Shown here piece after piece: positions 56,411-64,000 of a stretch of DNA of 64,000 nucleotides; positions within the stretch are counted from its first letter, which is position 1, and each line of letters starts with the position of its first letter. Made by a program: the position numbers and the translations under genes. The DNA comes from Persicaria tinctoria (lineage: Eukaryota; Streptophyta; Magnoliopsida; Caryophyllales; Polygonaceae), in the NCBI GenBank assembly GCA_037127255.1, contig JBANSL010000013.1:66781688-66845687 (forward strand), written 5' to 3'. The notes under the pieces are model-generated. The model had not been told where the DNA came from. It did no database searches and saw only the letters and a list, made by a program, of their open reading frames with translations.

Positions 56411-57609
56411 CTAGGGATCATACCAAGGCAGGGTGACATATAGTGCTTGAGTGGGTGAGCGATGGTGTAGGGTAAGAGATGGGAGGATGTTGAGAAGATA
56501 ACATGACGTTGATAAGGCGTGAGGCCAATAGGCAAGAGGAATGGATGCGTGAAAAATGAGAGTGTGCATCATGTTGGTTATTGTTCGAATGATTCGTTCG
56601 GCCTTGCCATTCTGCTGAGAAGTATATGAGCGAGACAACTGATAGGAGATCCCATTTGTATTGAAGAAAGTGTGAAAGTCTTTGTTATCAAATTCACGGC
56701 CATTGTCACATTGGAAACATTTGATGGATGTTTAAAATTGTGTTTTGATGTAAGCATGAAATTTGACAAAGATAGGAAACACTTGGGGCTAGAAATGCAA
56801 TGGAAAAACCCATAAGAAATGAGTGTAATCATCAAGAAACAAATGGTAGTACTTGTGACCTCCTTGCTAGGCACATGAGAGGTCCAAATGTCACTATAAA
56901 TGATATCAAAAGGTGCAAAAGTTGAGTTCAAAGACCGCTGAAACGGCAGTCTAGCATGCTTGTCTAAGTGACAGGAAGAACATAAACTAGAGCGAAGGTC
57001 TTTATTACATTTGACTAGACTCTTAGAACGAAAGAAATCTAAAATGGCAACACTGGGATGGACAAGGCGTGCATGCCACATACTGGACGACGATGCCGAG
57101 AGGGCGACGGGACACGCCGGACAGGACGGTGAGGGCGACGACACAAGATAGAGCTCCCTGGTGTTTTTACATCTCAAGCGAGTAACCTTTGTAGTAAGAT
57201 CCTTCACATAGAAACCAAACGGATCAAACACAAGAGAAACGTTATTGTCAATAGTGAACCGACGGACGGAGATAAGGTTTTTAACTAGTTTGGGGGCAAC
57301 GAGGACATTGTTAAGGTGTAAAGGGTGGGTTGGGGTCTGTAATGTGGCGTGGCCAATCCCCAAAGTAGCAAGGCGGCCACCATTTCCGACGATAATAGAG
57401 TGTGCAGGACCCTTAAAAGAAATAGAAGAAAGAGTACCTGAAGAGTTCGTCATATGGGAGGTCGCACCAGTGTCCATGTACCAGGAAGAGTCAGGAGGTG
57501 TTAGCTGCAGAGAGGAGAAGACATGATGCACATCAATCGGAGCGTAGCCCTGATCAGACGAAGACGGGTAGGTCTGGCGACCGGCAGACCATGGAGCTGG
57601 ACCCAACAA
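56411..57609 (-). pseudogene. Copia protease and integrase
   Basis: Protease motif SSWYMDTGATSHMT, then the pre-integrase finger WHARLVHPSVAILDFF and CSSCHLDKHARLPF. The integrase starts FDIIYSDIWTSHVPSKE (first Asp). After frameshifts it gives QCDNGREFDNKDF (second Asp, about 56700) and SYTSQQNGKAERIIRTI (Glu, about 56600). The three acidic residues survive but in different frames. Confidence 0.88.
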
Positions 57610-57786
57610 GCCCGCTCCATCGCGGGTTGAAGCCGGGGACGGGAGACCAGTTCAGATGCGGAGGATCCCAACTGGGATGCGGCTGCTGCCCATTCCTGCG
57701 GGGATGCGTCGTGGCTGTTGGTACGTGGATTCATCCAAATCGCTTAAGGAGACCAGGGCGGTTTTGTCCTTGGCGACGTCGGAAGT

Positions 57787-58410
57787 CTAACGATGGAGAC
57801 GAGTCTCCTCCAGGATCAACTGAGAGCGGGTTTTCTCGAAGGTGGGCAGAGGTTCGGTCTGCTGAATATGAATTGCAGCAGCATTGTATTCAAAGGGGAG
57901 ACCCGAAAGTACTCGGAGGACGAGGCGAGTAGCGCTAGGTTTGGAGTCGACGGCGGCCAATTGATTAGACAGAGTTTTGACGTGCTGACAGTAGGCGGAG
58001 ATTGACGGGAATGACGCAAGCTTGCAACTTGAGAATTCGTGCTCTAGGTAGACGGCACGGGTGGACTTGTTGTCTTGAAAGAGATTATGAAGCTTGGTCC
58101 AGGCACACATGGCGTTGTCTGAGGTGTCGATGATGGTGGTCAATAGATCTTTTGAGATAGTGTTGAAGATCCATTGAAGGACAATGGTGTTGAGTTGAGC
58201 GAAGAGATCATCGTCCTCAGTGGTGGGACGATCGATAGTGGAATCGATATGGTAGAGGACCTTATGAGCCTTCACATGGGTCTTGAAGAGGTGAAACCAC
58301 GTGGTGTAGGAGCTAGAGTCTTGATCAAGGATGATCGGGATGCCGTTTTTGATATTAGAGATCGTTAGGGCGGAGTGGAAAGACGGCTTGGTAGGAGGAG
58401 CGTCGGCCAT
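57787..58410 (-). pseudogene. Copia Gag
   Basis: A 207-codon open frame: SSSYTTWFHLFKTHVKAHKV, TVLQWIFNTISKDLL-like IVLQWIFNTISKDLL, AWTKLHNLFQDNKSTRAVYL, LASFPSISAYCQHVKTLSNQ and LVLRVLSGLPFEYN. This is a UBN2/copia-type Gag. It ends at a stop near 57787. The stretch 57610-57786 before the protease is Pro/Ser-rich (ATTHPRRNGQQPHPSWDPPH) without a clear CCHC knuckle. Confidence 0.88.
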
Positions 58411-58630
58411 CGTGAGAGGTGGGGGGGTGACGGAACAGGGAAGGGGGATAGATGGTCGGCGGCGGCGTGGGAGGGGGTGGCGTGGGGCTTATGGAGGTGG
58501 CGTGAGAGGGCCGGTGATGGGGCACGGCGCGAGGCGTGGGGAGAGAGAGGCCGGTGGCGGCGGCGGTAAGATGGCAAGGTGGGGGGAGGGGGATCAAATT
58601 AGGGTTCCAAGGAAGAAGACTTTGATACCA

Positions 58631-58755
58631 TGTAGGAAGGTATAATTGATGTAAAGTCCTCCTTAAGGGTTTCATTCATCATCATAATCATATATATAGG
58701 TTAAAAGAGATTAAGCCTAAGCTAATAGGCCCACTATACAATATGTAATCTATCA
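58631..58755 (-). repeat. 5' LTR of the copia element
   Basis: TGTAGGAAGGTATAATTGAT to ATGTAATCTATCA on plus, 125 bp, next to the TGGTATCAAAGTC primer site on minus. Confidence 0.9.
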
Positions 58756-58985
58756 GATTGAGATGACATCCTTTTACTCTCTTATTTCCAATGTTCTATA
58801 AAACGTTTGGCAGAAGCTCAACGGTAGGATAGGGTAAAGTGTTTAGGCGGGGTCCAGGTGGGTTTCATGATGAGTTGCTCGGGGATCTTGCCATCTTGGT
58901 GGTCTAGTTGGGTCTTGGCGACCTTGACGGCCTTGGCATCATGGTAAGGCTAAGGGTTCAGTCGGGCAACTAAAGGGGAAATTTT
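58756..58985. other. Flank with a repeated ~70-bp block
   Basis: aacgtttggcagaagctcaacggtaggatagggtaaag... (58800-58870) resembles aacgtttgacggatgttcgacgatagggtggggtcaag... (60200-60270). No gene is seen. Confidence 0.5.
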
Positions 58986-59602
58986 ACAAGGTAGTTGTTC
59001 ATCAAGCTTTGTTATATGGGTAGAGTATTGGCCTATCACCAAAGCCCAACATCAGAAACTTTTGGTGGCAGAGATGAGAATGTTGCGTTGGATGTGCGAA
59101 CATACAAGATTGGATCAAATCAGATACGAAGTCATTCGAGCTAAAGAGGGAGTAACAAACATTGGAGATAAGATGCGAGAGACTAGAATGCGATGGTTCG
59201 GGCATGTACAGAGACGGCCGATGTTTGCCCCTTTGCAAAGATGTGAGATGTTGTCTCTAGGGGACATCCGACGTTGTAGAGGAAGGCCAAAAAAGAGTTG
59301 GATGGATGTTATTCACCAAGAAATCGTACTCTTGACCCTCACAGAGGAGATGGCCATGAATCGCGACCACTAAAGATGATGTATTCGGGCGAATGATACT
59401 TAGTTTCTGTTTGTGTGTTTTATTTCCCTATTTCTATATCTACTTTTCCTTACTTGCTTTGCTCTCTTTTATGGCTTATTTTTGGTTGGGTCTCTTCGGA
59501 AACACTCTCTCAACTTGTTCGAGTTAAGAGTGCATACATCCCGACCTCTCAGACCCTGCCTTGTCGTGGGATATACTAGGTTGTCGTTGTTATTGTTGTT
59601 TT
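58986..59602 (+). pseudogene. RTE-type LINE, 3' end of reverse transcriptase and tail
   Basis: After a frame change, WPITKAQHQKLLVAEMRMLR, WMCEHTRLDQIRYEVIRAKE, RMRWFGHVQRRP, RCRGRPKKSWMDVI and DRDHW-like NRDH mark the C-terminal end of a plant RTE LINE polyprotein. The 3' tail has acatcccgacctctcagacc, ccctgccttgtcgtggga and tatactaggttgtcgttgtt with TTG repeats, the usual RTE end. The 5' part is missing. Confidence 0.85.
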
Positions 59603-59677
59603 TCATTTTTAGTATATAGTGTTGATGTTTACGAGTGAAAGAACATGAGATGTTAATTATTAGTATAAAAAATATTA

Positions 59678-59933
59678 CTCCATCCGTTAATTAAAACTTA
59701 TCATTTTAGAAATCTACCCACTTATTAAGAAAATAAACAATAATACACTTATACCTCTAAAAAAGGCTCTAATTATTACTCTACTTTTTTACTTTCTCAA
59801 AAACCTACAACTAACAACTATCTAATCATTATAAGGGCAATTTCGTAAAGTATATGATAAAATATCTAAAATGATAAGTTTTTCTTAATAGGATTTATTT
59901 CCTAAAACGACAAGTTTTAACTAACAGATGGAG
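59678..59933. mobile_element. Stowaway-type MITE
   Basis: 256 bp with TA on both sides (59676-59677 and 59934-59935). The left end is CTCCATCCGTTAATTAAAAC and the reverse-complemented right end is CTCCATCTGTTAGTTAAAAC. Length, TA duplication and CTCC-TCCGT ends fit Tc1/mariner Stowaway. Confidence 0.88.
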
Positions 59934-59935
59934 TA

Positions 59936-60575
59936 TTAAATGTAAACAACGCTAATGATTTATAAAGTTATTATAATTAACTTTGATTAAAAAGTAGTCT
60001 ATAAAATATTTTTAAAATTTATGACTATTTTTAGGAATAAAATAGAGAGTTTGGTCATATATACATCAAGTTTTTAAAAGATTTAGTAAAATATATTTTT
60101 AAATCTATTTGAGATTCAATTTAAATATAAATTTTAAAAATTATAATATCATATATATATGACCAAAACCTAACAAAAATAGCAAATGTTCCAAAAAAAC
60201 GTTTGACGGATGTTCGACGATAGGGTGGGGTCAAGGGTCTAGACCGATTTGGCGGGGTCTAGATGGACTTTCTATTTTAACATGTATTTTTACTTGTAAG
60301 TCATGTCAAAGACATAATAAAAGATATATAAACTAATGAACTTTGATAATCTTCCATAGTTCCATATTGTTCGACTTTTTCAAAGTCAATAAGCATAAAC
60401 CATAATGCTTCTTCAATCGTCCCACATTTGAGGTATTTCACCTTGTCTAGATTATTTGGATTAATTAACTAGAATTCCATAATCCCGGCCCATCCAACAT
60501 CAACAACGTTTCTCTTCAAAATTTGCACATTCTCATTTTGAATCTCACAATTAGGGGCCTTAGGGTGTGTTTGGA
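59936..60575. other. AT-rich DNA, no gene seen
   Basis: Long AT-rich stretches. The second copy of the ~70-bp block lies at 60200-60270. Nothing else is recognised. Confidence 0.4.
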
Positions 60576-60913
60576 TAGGACTGGCACGGTACGGTACCTT
60601 GGGAGATTTTCGATTACCATGTACCATACCGATACCATTCGGTATCCAATTTTTCCTACCACGTACCAACCGAAAGTGTCGCTAACCAAAATGGTTGGTA
60701 CCTAAATGGGTCGGTTACCGAACGTCGGTACCGTGGTAACCAACAACATAAATTTCAATCATCATTTACGTTTTATAATATGTGGTAACCAACGGTACCA
60801 ATGGTACCGATGACGTTTTTCCTACAAAACGAAGTTAGTTTTCTAGGAAATACGCCAATGGAACCATCAGTACCGATGGTAGGAATTAGGGACATTTAGA
60901 AAATATTTTTTTT

Positions 60914-60991
<78 letters not shown>

Positions 60992-61152
60992 GTACCACGG
61001 TACCATGGTATTTGAGTTTTCATTACCGTGTACCATACCGATAGAGGTCGGTACCGAGATTTCGGTAACCGACGACGACTTGGTATCAAAGTTTTGTTGG
61101 TACGATTGGTAATTGGTTGGTACGGTAATTTAATTACCATCACCCAACCCTA
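60576..61152. mobile_element. hAT-type MITE with a large (TA)n tract
   Basis: A perfect 8-bp duplication TGTTTGGA (60568-60575 and 61153-61160) flanks it. Ends are TAGGACTGGCACGGTACGG and, reverse-complemented, TAGGGTTGGGTGATGGTAA. Subterminal ggtaccg/cggtacc repeats are dense. No transposase. Confidence 0.88.
60915..60988 (+). repeat. (AT)n microsatellite
   Basis: About 37 AT units inside the hAT MITE. Confidence 0.95.
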
Positions 61153-61607
61153 TGTTTGGATTCCAATTGTATTTTGTTTATAATGCAAATAGATAAGGTG
61201 ATGTTTGGCAAACACAAATTTTAAGGTGTTTAAATTAAGGGTGTGTTTGAATTATACAATGTATTAATTATAGTTCAATTATTCTATTTCGATATATGTG
61301 ATTATTTTATTAAATTACTATTTTATCTTGATTTTTACGATATCTTTGTGTAACCAAACACCCACATAAATCGAGATAAAATAATTACATTATAATTAAA
61401 ATGCAATGGAATTCAAGCAACCTTTTAGAAGAAGCCTTGTCAATTGGTTCTTCGGAATTCGTGATGTCTCAAGCACATAATGGAAGAGATAGCCACAAAT
61501 TCAACAACCACAAAAGGCATGCATCAAACATTTCAAAAAACCTAAGTGATGATTACAATTTAGGCCAATTTGCACTAATATACCTAAAAAAATTAAACTT
61601 TGCATAA
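61153..61607. other. AT-rich flank before the second MULE-like segment
   Basis: No gene is supported. 61540-61600 (gcactaatatacctaaaaaa, aaactttgcataaatgtcc) may be terminal sequence of the next element. Confidence 0.4.
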
Positions 61608-61836
61608 ATGTCCATGCTAATGATAAATTGCAAAGAGTGGCCCAACGTCAGTTTTGCAAAAAAAAAATGGCAAAGTCGGTTGCATGTCGAACGGGAGGAG
61701 GAAGGGCCGAACAGAAGAGAGATCAAAGAGAGAGAGAAAGCAGTGAAGGGTGAGGCTAGCGACGGAGGAGGAGGCGGAAGAGGATACCGACAAAGACGAA
61801 TCAGTTCGGCGGGGAGGAAGTCGTAACCGGCGAAGG

Positions 61837-61893
61837 ATGGAGGAGGAATCCGGCCCGGAGAAATCGAATCCGGCTAAACAAATTCGAAAACAA
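61837..61893 (+). CDS. Possible first exon of the second element's gene
   Basis: MEEESGPEKSNPAKQIRKQ followed by GTAAGC. Short, charged and basic at the end, like MPRRKEEVEDE at 1640-1673, which is also followed by GTAAGC. Downstream exons are not identified; 62600-62850 has a short open frame (MVLLNGIGEALSTTDWKLLN) that I do not recognise. Confidence 0.35.
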
Positions 61894-62384
61894 GTAAGCA
61901 AATTCGTTCTTGAATATGTGAAACTCTAACTAAATCCGAACAAATTGTTCTGCAATGTGTGGTTTTGAATGGGGATTTCAATTTGAAACCTTAACACATT
62001 GAGAAATTTGGGTTGAAATTTCGGTGTTAAACCTTAACAACATTGAAGAGAGGTGCGATAGATATTGGGACTCAAACCGCCATTGAAGAGAGGTTAGCTC
62101 TCATTCTCTATGTCTATTCCACCTCTTTTTAAGTCATTTTGTGGTTTTCAATTTATGGAATGTCGAGTTGGGGTCCTTGGGGAGAATGGGGTTAACGAGG
62201 TTGAAATTGTTTGAATATACAAACCCTAACCTTATGGGTGGTGGACAGTTTGGGATAGGGGTAGGAAATCGCCATTGATGCTTAGTTGAGAATGAAATTG
62301 AAGGTCCAAATAGGGTAGAAAGGAATTTGTCTAGTTGTGTCATGAGTTTAATGTTATATGTAGTGGCAGACAAATTATTTTGGC

Positions 62385-63375
62385 TGGCAAGAAATATGGA
62401 TATACTGGCAATGATTATTGCTAAAAAGGGTATTATGTGAACACTTATATGACAGATTAAGGGCCCTATCCGAAAAATGAAAGGAAAAAATATCGCAGCG
62501 CCGACGAACAAGAAGGTATTATGTGAAGACTTCTATGATAGATTAATGCCCCTATTTTTGTGTTGGTGATGTTAATCGTGTCGTGTGATATTTGTGCATT
62601 CGACACTAGCACTCCCTCTAGAAAAGTATTTTTGAGGGAGGACGAACCACTTCTCGAAGATGGTCTTGCTGAACGGAATAGGCGAGGCCCTATCTACAAC
62701 TGACTGGAAATTGTTGAACGGCAACAGGCTAGGAGGCATTGCAATATTGATCGGAACCAATGTGTCGTTGCCCCATTCCTTCTCCCACCCCAACCCCCCT
62801 TGTAGTGGACAGTTTGTGGATGTTGTTGTGGATTGCAGTTGTTATGAACTTTAGTACTTCTTAGTGTTTGGTTTAGCTCTTAAACGTTTAAACGTTTTCT
62901 ACATTTGGATGACTAGTGTTTGATGACTGGCGTTTAAACGTTTCCACCTTTTGGACTTAAGTTGTTATGGACTCATTTCGTTTGGGTTTAATGTTCAATA
63001 TCCTTCTGCGAGGAAGTTTCTGAGATAGATAAGATATGTCAGGAGTTATTCTTTTGTTGGCATAGACATCAATTTTATTGGCAAGGAAAAATCATCTACT
63101 GGCTAGTAAGCAAAAATCACGAACATTTGTCTTTTGCATCGTCGACAAAATATTGTGATTTTGTGTTTTGTATTACGTAATATCGTGAATGAAGGTGCTA
63201 TAGTAGTCATAGATTGTGTTTATTGTTGCATTCTACATAGTTGTCACATGAGCGTCTGATCATCTCTTTCAAGATAGAAATTTTATTCATTTTTGTCCTG
63301 GCAGGCATATTATTTTTACCGGCATGAATTATGTCATTACTGGCTAGGTTGTTTTCTTTATTGGCACGACTGTTA
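62385..63375 (+). repeat. Dispersed short motif TTGGCAAGRA and variants
   Basis: Copies: ctggcaagaaa (62390), ctggcaatga (62405), ttggcatagac (63058), ttggcaaggaa (63079), ctggctagtaa (63101), ctggcaggcat (63299), ccggcatgaat (63319), ctggctaggtt (63341) and ttggcacgact (63361). Spacing is 20-40 bases in three clusters. The 1.3-10.7 kb element also has rare ttggcaagata forms (6131), so the two motifs look related. Confidence 0.6.
62428..62560 (+). repeat. ~85-bp tandem duplication
   Basis: ggtattatgtgaacacttatatgacagattaagggccctat (62428) recurs as ggtattatgtgaagacttctatgatagattaatgcccctat (62513). Confidence 0.75.
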
Positions 63376-63732
63376 CCAATTAGAGGTTATAGTTGGACAT
63401 TATTGTGATTTTGTGGTTTGTATTTCATAATGTTGTGAATAAAGTTGCAAAAGTAGTCCAACACAAACAAAAGATATAACCAATTGGACTGTTTGTTGTG
63501 AATGAAGATGTCAGTTATGTCACCCTTATATAACCCTAAAGTCTTAAGAAAATGTGTAACCGATTTGATGAGTACCCTAACTTCAAAATATCAGAGTTAA
63601 GTCCAACACAAACAGCAGCAGTAAAGTGCCGGACCAGATAAACGAATATCACTGCGTTTTCAAATAGGCGCACAACCCATCATTTGACATATATTTCTGC
63701 TGATATCCCATGGTAGGATGATTCCCTCTATC

Positions 63733-64000
63733 TAGGGATGGCAATGGGTCGGGTGGTGGGTGGATGGTCCAAATTTTTACCCGATCCACCACCCAGAAAC
63801 CACCACCCACCCGCCAACCCTATCACCCGCCCCGTTTCACCCGTCACCAATTGGGTAATCGAGTGGATCGAGTGAAAAATTTCTCGTCCAATTTAAGCAA
63901 ATAAATCTAAAAAAAAAATTTAACAAATTAAAAAAAAAATAGCCCCTAATTAACTTAAAATTCAGCGTTAAAAAAAACAACCCTTGTTTAATACTACTAA
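63733..64000. mobile_element. hAT-type element, left end only
   Basis: Starts TAGGGATGGCAATGGGTCGG, a common plant hAT MITE terminus, followed by cgggtggtgggtgg and ccacccgcc repeats. The right end lies outside the window. Confidence 0.7.

Larger units (their letters stand above)
48869..58755 (-). mobile_element. Ty1-copia retrotransposon with 125-bp LTRs, split by element D
   Basis: LTRs lie at 48869-48993 and 58631-58755. The minus-strand polypurine tract is ACGGGGGG (about 49001) and the primer site is TGGTATCAAAGTC (next to 58631). Flanking 5-mers GATTA (48864-48868) and GATTG (58756-58760) match at 4 of 5. Without element D it is about 4.3 kb. Confidence 0.9.
61608..63720 (+). mobile_element. 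Probable second MULE-like (VANDAL-type) segment
   Basis: The layout resembles the left part of the 1339-10736 element: an A-rich subterminal region, a purine-rich gagagagag leader (61690-61760), a tiny first exon ending in GTAAGC (61837-61893), then long noncoding DNA with a dispersed short motif. No transposase or clear Ulp1 core is visible before the window changes to other repeats, so the assignment is by architecture only. Confidence 0.4.

Noticed and set aside
56008..56535. Proline-rich 175-codon open frame on minus
   Set aside because: It is a shadow frame of the linker between copia integrase and reverse transcriptase; the true frame is recognised on both sides.
60913..61143. Minus-strand open frame with a long Ile-Tyr repeat
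   Set aside because: It is the translation of the (AT)n tract inside a hAT MITE.

Overview
This is nuclear DNA of a flowering plant, most likely a eudicot. It is AT-rich, has spliced genes with GT-AG introns, LTR elements primed by tRNA-Asp or initiator tRNA-Met, and hAT, Stowaway, CACTA-like and Mutator-like (MULE) elements. I cannot name the species. I see one clearly intact host gene; nearly all of the rest is transposable elements, many inserted inside each other.

Layout. (1) 1-1.3 kb: a possible CACTA end, a decayed LINE RNase H domain and a short tandem array. (2) 1339-10736: a 9.4-kb MULE with imperfect terminal inverted repeats and a perfect 9-bp target duplication. It carries a plus-strand DUF1985/Ulp1-protease gene and a convergent minus-strand MuDR-type transposase; both are pseudogenes. 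Its introns and flanks hold many copies of a short motif (TTGGTAGGATA and variants). (3) 11.9-14.0 kb: an intact six-exon nucleotide-sugar (UDP-galactose/UDP-glucose) transporter gene. (4) 14.9-18.7 kb: a truncated LTR element and a solo LTR. (5) 18.8-35.5 kb: a broken Ty3-gypsy element (minus strand), split by a pol-less LTR element (A, 21986-30551). Element A is itself interrupted by a solo LTR and a CACTA-like element; another solo LTR with a hAT insertion cuts the gypsy integrase. (6) 36.6-47.6 kb: a Ty1-copia fragment split by pol-less element C, which was split by pol-less element E, which took in a hAT MITE. (7) 47.6-48.6 kb: an OTU-like domain fragment and telomere-like/palindromic DNA. 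(8) 48869-58755: a Ty1-copia element with very short (125-bp) LTRs, split by pol-less element D with near-identical LTRs. (9) 58.9-64 kb: an RTE-type LINE tail, a Stowaway MITE, two hAT-type elements and a probable second MULE-like segment with its own dispersed motif.

Two systems stand out. First, the 1.3-10.7 kb MULE combines a DUF1985-family protein gene with a dense, mostly noncoding short motif. This is the architecture of the VANDAL/VANC sequence-specific anti-silencing system known from Arabidopsis, here with a different motif. Second, elements A, C and D encode homologous single gag-like proteins without pol (TR-GAG type). Together with E they share a tRNA-Asp primer site and a roughly 1.2-1.5 kb noncoding block bounded by two polypurine-like motifs, with conserved islands inside. 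That points to a cis signal used for trans-mobilisation.
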